DNA from: Streptomyces sp. NBC_00663
GTDB lineage: Bacteria; Actinomycetota; Actinomycetes; Streptomycetales; Streptomycetaceae
DNA: 64,000 nucleotides
Direction: 5' to 3'
NCBI RefSeq assembly: GCF_036226885.1
Contig: NZ_CP109027.1
Coordinates: 3,348,001 to 3,412,000 of the forward strand
Positions 30,875-39,574 of the stretch are shown here, piece after piece. Under the pieces are notes generated by a model that worked only from the letters and a program-made list of their open reading frames with translations, did not search any database and had not been told where the DNA came from. Made by a program: the position numbers and the translations under genes. How positions within the stretch are numbered: position 1 is the stretch's first letter; the number at the start of each line of letters is the position of its first letter.

Positions 30875-31897
30875 GTGGAAATCTCTGCGACAGGGCGCCT
30901 TGAGGTCCGTATCACCGCTGCTGACGTGGGTAAACGGGTCTCTGTACGCCGCATGAACGATCCTGCGGTTCCGGGTGAGAAGTTCACCGACACGGTGGGT
31001 GTTCTCGCATCATGGGACAACGGTGTGCTGCTGATCACACGCAAGGACGGCGAGACCGTCCACATCGCGGAATCCTCGCTGGTCGCGGGCAAGGTGGTGC
31101 CGAGCGCCCCGGCCCGCCGCCGGGGGCCCTCCGCCTCGTACGCGGAACTCGCCCATGTCGCCACGCGCGCGTGGCGGCCGGTGGAGAGCGAGCGGCTCGG
31201 CGAGTGGGAGCTGCGGGCCGCGTCGGGGTTCACCCGGCGAGCCAACTCGGTACTGCCGGTCGGCGACCCGGGCCTGCCGCTGGACGACGCCCTGGACGCC
31301 GTACGGCGCTGGTACGGCGCTCACGGGCTGCCCGCGTACGTCCAGACCGCGACCGGCGCCGAGGGCACGCAGGAGCTGCTGTGCGCGGAGCTGGAGCGGC
31401 GCGGGTGGGTGCGCGAGGTGACGGCCGAGCTGTGGATCGGGGCGCTGGCGCCGATCGCCGACCGGGCCGAGGGCGCCGGGGTGGAGCTGTCCCGGGACGT
31501 GGACGAGGCGTGGCTCGCCCGGTACCAGCGCAAGGGGGTGAGCGAGGTGGCGCTCAAGGTGCTGTCGAGCGGGCCGTCGGTGTGGTTCGCGCAGGTGCCC
31601 GGCAGCGGTGACGTTCCCGCCGCCATCGGACGGTGTGTTGTGGACGGGCGGTGGGCGTCCTTCGCCGCGGTCGAGGTCGGTCCTGAGCAGCGGCGGCGGG
31701 GGCTCGCCACCGAGGTGATGGCCGCGCTGGCCCGGCGGGCGCTCGACGAGGGCGCGTCGGCGGCCTGGCTCCAGGTCGAGGAGGAGAACGCGGGGGCGCG
31801 GGCGCTGTACGCCGGGATGGGCTTCGCGGCGCATCACGCGTACCACCACTACCGGGAACCGGCCGGCGGACCGGCTGCCGGGGGAAACGGCCGGTGA
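30875..31897 (+). CDS. GNAT-family N-acetyltransferase with N-terminal SH3-like domain
   Basis: 340 residues. An N-terminal beta domain (about 1-75, G-K-R-V-S-V-R-R and G-V-L-L-I-T-R-K) resembles a small barrel, followed by a long mixed domain and a C-terminal GNAT fold with the acetyl-CoA loop V-G-P-E-Q-R-R-R-G-L-A-T near 268-279 and N-A-G-A-R-A-L-Y near 305. Substrate unknown. GTG 30875 with AGGAGGGG upstream. Divergent from the ferredoxin gene. Confidence 0.85.
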   Translation: MEISATGRLEVRITAADVGKRVSVRRMNDPAVPGEKFTDTVGVLASWDNGVLLITRKDGETVHIAESSLVAGKVVPSAPARRRGPSASYAELAHVATRAWRPVESERLGEWELRAASGFTRRANSVLPVGDPGLPLDDALDAVRRWYGAHGLPAYVQTATGAEGTQELLCAELERRGWVREVTAELWIGALAPIADRAEGAGVELSRDVDEAWLARYQRKGVSEVALKVLSSGPSVWFAQVPGSGDVPAAIGRCVVDGRWASFAAVEVGPEQRRRGLATEVMAALARRALDEGASAAWLQVEEENAGARALYAGMGFAAHHAYHHYREPAGGPAAGGNGR

Positions 31898-31937
31898 GCG
31901 GCCGGTACCGATCGCTGTGAGAGGGCACGAGCCAGCT

Positions 31938-32789
31938 ATGCGTCTGCCGCATCCACCGTCCCCGGAACGCTCCGCCGAGCTGCGCGAGCGGTTCGCCGAA
32001 GAGGCCCGCTCCGAGCGGCCCGACCTGGCCGCGCTCTGTCTGCTGCTGGGCGCCCAGGCGGACGGGGGCCTGGACGAGGCGGGCATCGACGCGGCGCAGA
32101 TCGAACTGGACGAGCTGGCCGGGCGGCTGCCGTTCCGGCCGGGCGGGCCGCGGTCATGGGCGGTGGCGCTGCGCGAGCTGCTCGGGGAGCGGTGCGGGTT
32201 CCGCGGCTCCGCCGCGGACTATCAGCGGCTGGAGTCGTCGTTGCTGCACGAGGTGCTCCGGCGGCGGCGCGGGCTGCCGATCCTGCTGTCCGTGGTGTGG
32301 ATGGAGGTGGCGCGGCGGGCGGGGGCTCATGTGTACGGGGTCGCGCTGCCGGGGCACTTCGTGGTCGGGTTCGGCGCCGCGGAGGAGCAGGTGCTGGCCG
32401 ACCCCTTCGAGGGGGGCCGGGTGCTGACCGGGTCCGATGCGGAGTTGTTGGTCGTGGGGGCCACGGGGGCGTCTCTGGAGCCGTCGATGTTGGCGCCGGC
32501 CGATCCGTTGGATGTGGTGGTGCGGATTCTCAACAACGTGCGGGCTTGGGCGGCGGCTCGGCCGGAGCGGTCGGATGTCGCTTTGTGGGGTGTGGAGTTG
32601 TCGCTGCTGTTGCCTTCTCATCCGGCTCGGCTGCGGTACGAGCGGGCGCAGTTGCTGGTACAGCGGGGGGATTTTCTTACGGGGGCCTCGGAGTTGGAGG
32701 CCTACGCGGAGGTCGTGGGGGCCGTGGATGAGGGAGCGGCTGAGCGGGTGCGGAAGCAGGCTCGGTCGGCTCGGGCGATGTTGAACTGA
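31938..32789 (+). CDS. SirB1-family transglutaminase-like protein
   Basis: 283 residues. The SirB1 N-terminal region (L-L-H-E-V-L near 104 then R-R-G-L-P-I-L-L-S-V-V-W-M near 113-125; G-V-A-L-P-G-H-F-V-V-G near 136) is a transglutaminase-like fold in which the usual catalytic Cys is replaced by Ser, so activity is doubtful. A TPR-like C-terminal helix region follows. ATG 31938 is chosen, though GTG 31917 is in frame. It follows the GNAT gene by 40 bp, likely one unit. Confidence 0.8.
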   Translation: MRLPHPPSPERSAELRERFAEEARSERPDLAALCLLLGAQADGGLDEAGIDAAQIELDELAGRLPFRPGGPRSWAVALRELLGERCGFRGSAADYQRLESSLLHEVLRRRRGLPILLSVVWMEVARRAGAHVYGVALPGHFVVGFGAAEEQVLADPFEGGRVLTGSDAELLVVGATGASLEPSMLAPADPLDVVVRILNNVRAWAAARPERSDVALWGVELSLLLPSHPARLRYERAQLLVQRGDFLTGASELEAYAEVVGAVDEGAAERVRKQARSARAMLN

Positions 32790-32835
32790 GTTCGCCGTGG
32801 GGGCTTGTGCCGGTGGATCAGTGCCGGCACGTCGT

Positions 32836-32863
32836 GGCTCGTCGCGCAGTTCCCCGCGCCCCT
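32836..32863 (+). repeat. Dispersed 28-bp intergenic element, copy 3
   Basis: The plus strand reads GGCTCGTCGCGCAGTTCCCC and continues GCGCCCCT, 46 bases after the SirB1 stop, between convergent genes. Confidence 0.85.
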
Positions 32864-32887
32864 AAAAGCCCAAAAGCCAAAAAGCCT

Positions 32888-33502
32888 CTACAGCCAGCCC
32901 TTCTCCCTCGCCAAGCGCGCTGCCTCTGCCCGGTTCCGCACCGCCAACTTCTGGATGGCCGTCGACAGGTAGTTGCGGACCGTGCCCTGGGACAGGTGCA
33001 GCTTCGCCGCCAGCTCCGCGTTCGTCGAGCCGTCCTCCGCTGCCCGCAGGACCTCGCGCTCCCGGTCCGTCAACGGGTTCGCGCCCTCCGCCAGTGCCGC
33101 TGCCGCCAGCGTCGGGTCGATGACTCGCTCGCCCGCCAGTACCTTGCGTACCGCCGCCGCCAGTTGAGCGGCCGGGGCGTCCTTGACCAGGAACGCGTCG
33201 GCGCCCGCCTCCATGGCGCTGCGGAGGTACCCGGGGCGGCCGAAGGTCGTCAGGACGACCAGCTTCACGCCGGGCAGGGCCTTGTGGACCTGGGCCGCCG
33301 CCTCGATGCCGGTCATGCCGGGCATCTCGATGTCGAGGAGGGCCACGTCCACCGCGTGAGTCTGAGCGGCGGCCAACACCTCGTCGCCCCGGGCCACTTG
33401 GGCGACCACCTCGATGTCGTCCTCAAGGCCGAGGAGGGCGGCGAGGGCCTCGCGGACCATCGACTGGTCCTCGGCGAGGAGGACCTTGATCGTAGGGCTC
33501 AT
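32888..33502 (-). CDS. NarL/DesR-type response regulator
   Basis: 204 residues. The receiver domain has acidic pair E-D near 11-12, phospho-acceptor Asp in L-L-D-I-E-M-P near 55 and K-D-A near 105; a LuxR-type helix-turn-helix closes the protein (L-T-D-R-E-R-E-V-L to S-Q-G-T-V-R-N-Y-L-S). ATG 33502 overlaps the kinase stop in ATGA. It is the last gene of the ABC-kinase operon and probably controls it. Confidence 0.92.
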   Translation of the reverse strand: MSPTIKVLLAEDQSMVREALAALLGLEDDIEVVAQVARGDEVLAAAQTHAVDVALLDIEMPGMTGIEAAAQVHKALPGVKLVVLTTFGRPGYLRSAMEAGADAFLVKDAPAAQLAAAVRKVLAGERVIDPTLAAAALAEGANPLTDREREVLRAAEDGSTNAELAAKLHLSQGTVRNYLSTAIQKLAVRNRAEAARLAREKGWL

Positions 33503-34707
33503 GCCCCGGATCCTACGGGCGCCGGGGCGCCGGCGGGGACGCGGGCGACCAGGCGGAAGCCTTGCCTGGTGCGGGCCGCGTCCAGGGTGCCGCCCGCCTT
33601 CTCCAGGCGCTCGGTGAGACCCGTGAGGCCGTTGCCGGGGCCCTTGCCGGAGCCGCCCGAGCCGTTGTCCTCGACGGAGAGTTCCAGCACCGGTCCGTCG
33701 AGGGTCTGGCGGTGCAGGACCTCGACCGTGCAGCGGGTCGCGCCGCTGTGCCGTACGACGTTGGTGACCGCCTCGCGCAGCGCCCAGGCGAGGGCGCTCT
33801 CGCTCTCCTCGGGGATGTCCCCGAGGTCGGGTTCGGCGGGGACGTCGGCGGTGACCGACGCGGCCGTCAACGCGACCTGGGCGCCCGCGAGTTCCTCGGA
33901 GAGCCGGGGGCGGCGATAGCCGGTGACGGCCTCGCGGACGTCCACCAGGGCCTGGCGGCTGACCTGTTCGATGTCGGCGACCTGCTGGGCCGCCTTGTCG
34001 GGGTGGTCCGGGAGCATCCGGCCGGCCAGTTCGCTCTTCAGCGTGATCAGGGAGAGGGAGTGGCCGAGGAGGTCGTGCAGGTCGCGGGCGAGACGCAGGC
34101 GCTCCTCGTTGGCGGCGAGCTGGGCGACGGTGGCGCGGGCCTTGCGCAACTCGACGGTGGTGGCGACGAGTTGCCGGATGCCGGTCATGGAGTAGCCGAC
34201 CAGGAGCACCACCAGGAACAGGCCCCAGGCCTCGTCCAGGTCGTGGGCGTGCCAGCCCGCCAGCATCATCGCGGCGGTGGTGAGCGGGATCGTCCAGTAG
34301 GCGGTCCGCAGCGGGAAGGCCACCCCGCAGGTGACCGAGACGTACACGAACAGGCCGAGCCATTCGCTGCCGAAGCCGAAGGCCAGGGCGACCCCGAGCG
34401 CCCAGAGGATCGCGGCCAGGACGTGGATGATCCCGCCGCGGAAGGGCCGGCCCATGGTCCGGAAGACAAGGGTGAGATAGATCGCGACGAAGGCCACGAG
34501 ACCCGCCCAGCCTGCCGCCGTGGCCACGGTGGTGTGGTGACCGGCGTTCAGGTCCCGCACCGGGGAGGCGAGAAAGACCAGCCAGGGCAGGACCCACACC
34601 AGCTTCCGGATCGCCTCGCCCCGGTTGCGGGGTGGCCGGCCGATCCGGATCAGCCGTTCCGCCCGCGCTTCCTCGTCGGGCCGCAGATCGTCCGTCATCG
34701 CGCTCAC
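33499..34707 (-). CDS. DesK-type sensor histidine kinase
   Basis: About 402 residues. Five or six N-terminal membrane helices (about 30-170) and a HisKA_3 dimerisation helix with phospho-acceptor His in A-R-D-L-H-D-L-L-G-H near 208, then a GHKL ATPase with N-box E-A-V-T-N-V-V-R-H-S and D-N-G-S-G. GTG 34707 overlaps the permease stop in GTGA and is preferred; ATG 34698 also fits. Membrane or envelope sensing is inferred from the DesK family. Confidence 0.9.
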   Translation of the reverse strand: MSAMTDDLRPDEEARAERLIRIGRPPRNRGEAIRKLVWVLPWLVFLASPVRDLNAGHHTTVATAAGWAGLVAFVAIYLTLVFRTMGRPFRGGIIHVLAAILWALGVALAFGFGSEWLGLFVYVSVTCGVAFPLRTAYWTIPLTTAAMMLAGWHAHDLDEAWGLFLVVLLVGYSMTGIRQLVATTVELRKARATVAQLAANEERLRLARDLHDLLGHSLSLITLKSELAGRMLPDHPDKAAQQVADIEQVSRQALVDVREAVTGYRRPRLSEELAGAQVALTAASVTADVPAEPDLGDIPEESESALAWALREAVTNVVRHSGATRCTVEVLHRQTLDGPVLELSVEDNGSGGSGKGPGNGLTGLTERLEKAGGTLDAARTRQGFRLVARVPAGAPAPVGSGA

Positions 34708-35462
34708 GCCTTCAGCGTGTCCTTCCGGTACAGCCAGGCCGCGCCGCCGGTGAACAGGGCGAAGAAGACGGCGAGGACGGCGATGTCCTTGGCATGCGGG
34801 GCCTGGCTCTGTTCGATCGCCTGTCCCAGGGCAGCGTACGCGTGCGTGGGCACCCATTTGGCGATGTCCTGGAGCCAGTCCGGGAAGGTCGTCGTCGGCA
34901 TCCACAGACCGCCGAGGATGGACAGCCCGAAGTAGGTGATCATCGTGATCGGCCGGACCGCGTCCCCGCTCGCCAGATACCCGATGGCCACGCCGAGCGC
35001 GGCGAACACGAGGCTGCCGGCCCAGATCACGGCGGTGAGCGCGAGCCACTGCCAGGCGTCCAGCCGTACGTCCTTCACGGCCGCGGCGACGACGAAGACG
35101 ACGACTATGGAGGGCAAGCTGACCACGGCCGCGCTCGCCGTCTTCGCGAGGACATAGCCGTGCCCGGGCAGGGTCGTCAGCCGCAACTGCCGTACCCAGC
35201 CGCTCTCCCGCTCCTTGGCGATGCGCTCGCTGTTGCCCATCAGGACGGCCGTGAGGGCGCCGAAGGAGGCCATGGAGACCATCATGTAGGTCGGCAGGGT
35301 CAGGCCCGTGCCGTCGATCCGGTCCGTGCCGTCGGCGCTGCCGGCGATGAGCAGGAAGAGCAGGGACGGGTAGAGGACCGAGAAGAACAGGAACTTGCGG
35401 TTGCGCAGGGCGCGGCTGAGTTCCAGCTTGATCAGGCCCCGCGAGGCAAAGGTGTTCAGCAT
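34704..35462 (-). CDS. ABC-2 type transporter permease
   Basis: 252 residues with six hydrophobic segments and the ABC-2 N-terminal region (L-I-K-L-E-L-S-R-A-L-R-N-R-K-F). Works with the adjacent ATPase as an exporter. It overlaps the ATPase stop by 7 bp and the kinase start by 4 bp. ATPase-permease-DesK-DesR operons usually expel lipids, antibiotics or antimicrobial peptides; the substrate is not visible. Confidence 0.9.
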   Translation of the reverse strand: MLNTFASRGLIKLELSRALRNRKFLFFSVLYPSLLFLLIAGSADGTDRIDGTGLTLPTYMMVSMASFGALTAVLMGNSERIAKERESGWVRQLRLTTLPGHGYVLAKTASAAVVSLPSIVVVFVVAAAVKDVRLDAWQWLALTAVIWAGSLVFAALGVAIGYLASGDAVRPITMITYFGLSILGGLWMPTTTFPDWLQDIAKWVPTHAYAALGQAIEQSQAPHAKDIAVLAVFFALFTGGAAWLYRKDTLKA

Positions 35463-36367
35463 GACGTACGGGCCTCCTCGGCCTCGGTGATGGCGACGAA
35501 GGCCTGCTCCAGGCCGAGCCCGGCGACCTCCAGGTTGCGGGGGTGGAGGCCGAGGCCGTAGAGGGCGTGCACGGTGGTGTCGGCGTCGGAGGACTGGATG
35601 CGGACGGTGGTGCCGGAGACGTCGAGGCGGACCAGGAAGGGCAGGGCGCGCAGGACGGTCTCGTCGATGTCGGTGTCGTACAGGTCGAAGGAGATCCTCC
35701 GCGCCCCCGCCTTCGCCTTGATCTCGGCGGCCGTGCCGTCGGCCAGCAGCCGGCCGCGGTGCAGGACGAGCACCCGGTCGGCGATGGCGTCGGCCTCTTC
35801 GAGGTAGTGGGTGGCGAAGAGGACCGTCCGCCCCTGGTCGGCCTGTTCGCGCATGGTGGCCCAGAAGGCCTGACGGGTCGTGACGTCCATGCCGGTGGTC
35901 GGCTCGTCCAGGACGATCAGGTCGCTGTCGCCCGCGGTGGCGAGCGCGAAGCGGACGCGCTGGGCCTGGCCGCCGGAGAGCTTGTCGACCTTGCGGTCGG
36001 CGATCTGGGTGACGCCGGCCCGGGCGAGGACGTCGTTCGCCTTGTACGGCCTCGGGTGCAGGGCGCAGGCGAGGCGCACCAGCTCGGCGACGGTCACCTC
36101 GTCCATCAGCCCGCCGCTCTGAAGCATCGCGCCCACCCGCCCGGCGACGATCGCCTCACGCGGGCTGGTGCCGAACAGCCGGACACTGCCGCTGTCCGCC
36201 TGCTTGAGCCCGAGCAGCAGGTCGAGCGTGGTCGACTTGCCGGCGCCGTTGGGGCCCAGCAGGGCCACCGTCTCCCCGGGGTGCAGGCTCAGTGTCAGGC
36301 CGTCGACGGCCCGGACCTCGCCGTACGCCTTGCTCACCTGGTCGAACGCGACCACTGTCGTTGTCAT
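35456..36367 (-). CDS. ABC transporter ATP-binding protein
   Basis: 303 residues. Walker A G-P-N-G-A-G-K-S-T near 38-46, signature L-S-G-G-Q-A-Q-R-V near 134-142, Walker B L-I-V-L-D-E-P near 156-162, and a C-terminal extension after about 220 as in DrrA-like exporters. First gene of a four-gene overlapping operon (ATPase, permease, kinase, regulator). Confidence 0.93.
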   Translation of the reverse strand: MTTTVVAFDQVSKAYGEVRAVDGLTLSLHPGETVALLGPNGAGKSTTLDLLLGLKQADSGSVRLFGTSPREAIVAGRVGAMLQSGGLMDEVTVAELVRLACALHPRPYKANDVLARAGVTQIADRKVDKLSGGQAQRVRFALATAGDSDLIVLDEPTTGMDVTTRQAFWATMREQADQGRTVLFATHYLEEADAIADRVLVLHRGRLLADGTAAEIKAKAGARRISFDLYDTDIDETVLRALPFLVRLDVSGTTVRIQSSDADTTVHALYGLGLHPRNLEVAGLGLEQAFVAITEAEEARTSC

Positions 36368-36463
36368 GTGATCCAGAGTGGCCTTCGGGGGCCCTCGGAC
36401 GGCAGTGTCGGTGATCCTGACTGCCGGATGACAGATGTCATACGCGGGGTGCCGTACGACGAG

Positions 36464-36497
36464 CAGGGGGCACCCGGCGTGTGCCGGGTGCCCCCTG
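36464..36497 (-). terminator. Perfect 15-bp hairpin terminator
   Basis: CAGGGGGCACCCGGC (36464-36478) pairs perfectly with 36483-36497 around GTGT. It lies 28 bases after the stop of the peptidoglycan-binding-domain gene. Confidence 0.9.
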
Positions 36498-36525
36498 TGC
36501 TCCTGCTGTGGTCCGAGCGGTCGGG

Positions 36526-39003
36526 CTAGCTCGGGTTGGTGTCGATGGTGACGACGCGTTCCGCCGACGTCTTGCCGCGCAGGGCCTTGCGGAGGGCCGA
36601 GGCGACGTCCTCGGGCAGGACGTCGCGCTTGCCGCTCGCGCCGTTGATCTGCACGCCGGCGAAGGTGGTGCCGTACGCGGCCTTGAGCGCCTTGAGGTCG
36701 TAGTAGTCGACGAGCTTGCCGTCGACGGCCTTGAAGCTCAGGATGTCCGGCAGCGACAGCTGGCCGAACTTGATGAAGTGCGCCGCGTCGGTCTGTACCT
36801 GGACGGGGTTGGCCATCGCCGGTTCGGCGATCGACTTCATCATCGCGTCGACCTGGGCGTTCGAGATCGTCGGCTGCTTGGTGGTGGTCGGGAGCGTGAC
36901 CGCGCCGGCCGAGCCGGTCTCCACCTGGGTGCGGTACGCCTGCTCGACCGCGGCCGTCGACCTGGCGACGTCGATGCCCTTGCCTGCCTTGCCGTAGACG
37001 GCGACGGCCTTGCCGTTCTTGAACTTGATCGTGCCGTCGGTGGCCGAACCGGAGCTGCCGGAGGCGTCCTCCAGGGCCGCGGTGAGCTTCTCCTCGTCGA
37101 CCGGCATCTCGGGATCGACGACACGCTGGCCGCCGAAGAGCGAGCCGATCACGGAGACCGGGTTGTAGTCGCTGGTCGCGGCCTTGCTGACGGTGGCCTG
37201 CATGTCGAACTGAAGGCCCGCCTGGTCCGGCTGGAGCTCGACCGTCTTGCCGTCCACCGACAGCTTCAGCGGCTCGTTCACCTTCTTGTCGAAGGCGGCG
37301 TCGAGCTTCTTGACCGCGTCGTCGCGGGTGCCGCCGCCGATGTCGACGCCGAGGACCGTGGTGCCCTTGGGCACGTCGGAGTGGTTCATCAGCAGGCCGG
37401 CGCCGTACGCGCCGCCGGCGATGACGACCACGCCCACGCCGACCAGGGTCAGCTTGCTGCGGCCCTTCTTCTTCGGCTTCTTCTTCGAGGACGCCGGCAC
37501 GTTCTGTGCGACGGGCTCGGGCAGCTTCGGGGGCGTGTGCGGCAGCGGTCCGTCGGCGCCGGCGCCCGGCCCGAACGGGGAGTTCTGGCCGGTGGACGGC
37601 ACGACCGGGATGCCGCTGGTGACGGTGTGCCCGGAGACGTTGTCCGGCGGGGTGCCGTAGCCGGGGGTGCCCGGTTCGGGGGCCGGCTTCTGCGGGGTGA
37701 GGATCGCGGTGTCGTCGCTCAGACCACCGCCGGGACCGCGACCGGGGCCGCCCTGCGGACCGGTGTGCGGGCCGACGCCGGGGGCGCCGGGCGGGGCGGC
37801 GACGCCGGGGCCGGCGAAACCGGTGGAGGCGGAGGCCGCGCCGGGAACACCGGGGCCGCCCGGGCGGCGCTGACCGCCGGGGGCACCAGGACCGCCGGGG
37901 GCACCAGGACCGCCGGGGGCACCGGGGCCGCCCGGGGCACGGGAACCGCCGAGCGCACCCGGTCCGCCCGGTCCGCCCTGCGGGCCGCCGACCGGCGGCA
38001 GGACGGGGCCGTCGCCGGTGACCGGGCCGCCGGTCGGGCCTGCCGGGCCCTGCGGGCCGCCGTAGCCGGTCGGGCCGCCGAAGTCGTTCGGCCCGTTGAA
38101 GTCGTTGGCGGGCGGGAAGCGGTGCGAGCCGGTCGAGCTGTTGAAGTCGTCCGGGCCGCCGGGCAGGCCGCCCTGAGCGCCGTAACCGTTCTGCCCCATA
38201 TGGCCATTCTGGCCGCTCTGGGCGTTCTGCGCGCCGTCGTTCTCCGAGAAGTACGGCAGGTCGTCGCGCCGCGGCTCGCCGCCGGGGCGTGTGCCGCCGC
38301 CCAGCGGGCCCGCCGCCAGCGCCTCGGTCACGTCGAAGGAGCCCGTGCCGCCGCCGTGCCCCGGGGCCACCGGGCCGCCGGTCGCGCCGGGCAGGCCCGC
38401 GCCGTTGGTGGAGCCGGACCGGGAACCGCCCGGCACGCTCATGGAGCCGACCACGCCACCGGGGCGCCCGGCACCGGGCCGCGCACCGCCGGGAGCGGCA
38501 CCGGCCGGGGCACCCGGCGCGGCGCCGGAAGCGGTCGGCGCGGGCGCCGAACCCCCGGGCAGGCCTGCCCCGTTGGTGGCGCCGCCGCCCTGACCACCCT
38601 TGGCGGGGCCGGACTTGCGCGGGGCGAACCAGTCGCTCGTCTTCTCCTCGGCGGGCGGAGCCGGCTCGGCGGGAGCTTCGACGGTGCCGTTGGCCGCGCT
38701 GTCGGCGACGGGGGCGCTGGGCGCCGGCGTCTCGGCCGTGGTGTCGCCCGCGGTGCCCTCAGCGTCCGCGACGGGCGTCCGTACGACGACCGGCGGGATG
38801 GGCCGCGACCCGGGGATGTTGATCCGGATCCGGGTCGTCAGCGTGGTCTCGGTCTTGCGCTCCTCGGACTGCGAGGCCGAACGGCCCCCGTCCGTACCGT
38901 CGTCGGAAGCCATGGGGGTCCCGTAGGGCGGCGTGCCCGAGGGGTATGCGGCTCCGCCGCGCCCGTTGGGCCCGGAGGACGGACTGTCAGTTTCACGACT
39001 CAA
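36526..39003 (-). CDS. Membrane protein with collagen-like cytoplasmic region and PG-binding-4 domains
   Basis: 825 residues. Residues 1-510 are disordered, Gly/Pro/Asn-rich, with collagen-like G-P-G-A-P-G triplets near 330-390 and D-F-N-[SG] repeats. A basic cluster and one membrane helix (about 515-540) follow; the outside part (about 545-825) holds putative peptidoglycan-binding type 4 / VanW-associated domains (G-V-D-I-G-G-G-T-R-D-D-A, G-L-Q-F-D-M). A cell-wall role is inferred. The long cytoplasmic tail is reminiscent of the HtrA tail in this window. Confidence 0.75.
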   Translation of the reverse strand: MSRETDSPSSGPNGRGGAAYPSGTPPYGTPMASDDGTDGGRSASQSEERKTETTLTTRIRINIPGSRPIPPVVVRTPVADAEGTAGDTTAETPAPSAPVADSAANGTVEAPAEPAPPAEEKTSDWFAPRKSGPAKGGQGGGATNGAGLPGGSAPAPTASGAAPGAPAGAAPGGARPGAGRPGGVVGSMSVPGGSRSGSTNGAGLPGATGGPVAPGHGGGTGSFDVTEALAAGPLGGGTRPGGEPRRDDLPYFSENDGAQNAQSGQNGHMGQNGYGAQGGLPGGPDDFNSSTGSHRFPPANDFNGPNDFGGPTGYGGPQGPAGPTGGPVTGDGPVLPPVGGPQGGPGGPGALGGSRAPGGPGAPGGPGAPGGPGAPGGQRRPGGPGVPGAASASTGFAGPGVAAPPGAPGVGPHTGPQGGPGRGPGGGLSDDTAILTPQKPAPEPGTPGYGTPPDNVSGHTVTSGIPVVPSTGQNSPFGPGAGADGPLPHTPPKLPEPVAQNVPASSKKKPKKKGRSKLTLVGVGVVVIAGGAYGAGLLMNHSDVPKGTTVLGVDIGGGTRDDAVKKLDAAFDKKVNEPLKLSVDGKTVELQPDQAGLQFDMQATVSKAATSDYNPVSVIGSLFGGQRVVDPEMPVDEEKLTAALEDASGSSGSATDGTIKFKNGKAVAVYGKAGKGIDVARSTAAVEQAYRTQVETGSAGAVTLPTTTKQPTISNAQVDAMMKSIAEPAMANPVQVQTDAAHFIKFGQLSLPDILSFKAVDGKLVDYYDLKALKAAYGTTFAGVQINGASGKRDVLPEDVASALRKALRGKTSAERVVTIDTNPS

Positions 39004-39163
39004 GGCAGGTTCTCCCGGTTGGCTCCACCGCCGGTGTCGACCTCATCGCTTTGGACGGCTCGGCGGCGCGCACCACCATACTGGCCACTTCTGGCCCGTA
39101 TCCCACGACCGCTGGGGAAACCCACACGGGACTCGCACGTCCCTGCCGCGGCGAAGTGGTACG

Positions 39164-39574
39164 TCACTTGGCAAGTCGGACGGGGGCGCCGTCCGGTTGC
39201 CGCCCCGCCCCGAGCGTGGCGCAGATCACAGCCGTAGCCATGCCACCGAGCAGGAAGAGGTACGAGCCCGCTCCCGCGCCGAAGAGGAAGTCGCCCTCCG
39301 GGCGGCTGGCGGTGAGCAGGATGACGGCGAGCATCCAGCCGCCCGCCGGTGCGACGGCCCCGCCCCGGCCGCCGACGGCGCGCGCACCGCCGAGGCAGAG
39401 TCCGGCCTCACCGGCGAGCGCGAGCAGCAGGCCGCCCGGGAACCAGCCGGACTGCACGAGGGACCCGGCGGCCCCGACGAGCGCGCCGAGCACGAACAGG
39501 CCCAGGTAGAGGAAGGCGCGTCCGACGGAGGGGGCCTTGAGGGGCTGGGCGAGCATGGATCCGTGGTCGTTCAT
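39164..39574 (-). CDS. Four-helix membrane protein (DUF6113-like)
   Basis: 136 residues with four hydrophobic segments and no charged motifs inside. ATG 39574 overlaps the mshB stop in ATGA, so expression is coupled to mycothiol synthesis. The mycobacterial counterpart by position is Rv1171, beside mshB (Rv1170). Function unknown. Confidence 0.75.
   Translation of the reverse strand: MNDHGSMLAQPLKAPSVGRAFLYLGLFVLGALVGAAGSLVQSGWFPGGLLLALAGEAGLCLGGARAVGGRGGAVAPAGGWMLAVILLTASRPEGDFLFGAGAGSYLFLLGGMATAVICATLGAGRQPDGAPVRLAK

Noticed and set aside
36481..39237. 918-codon plus-strand frame opposite the wall-binding protein
   Set aside because: It is a GC-rich shadow with Arg/Gly/Ala runs; the minus strand has a membrane helix and domains.
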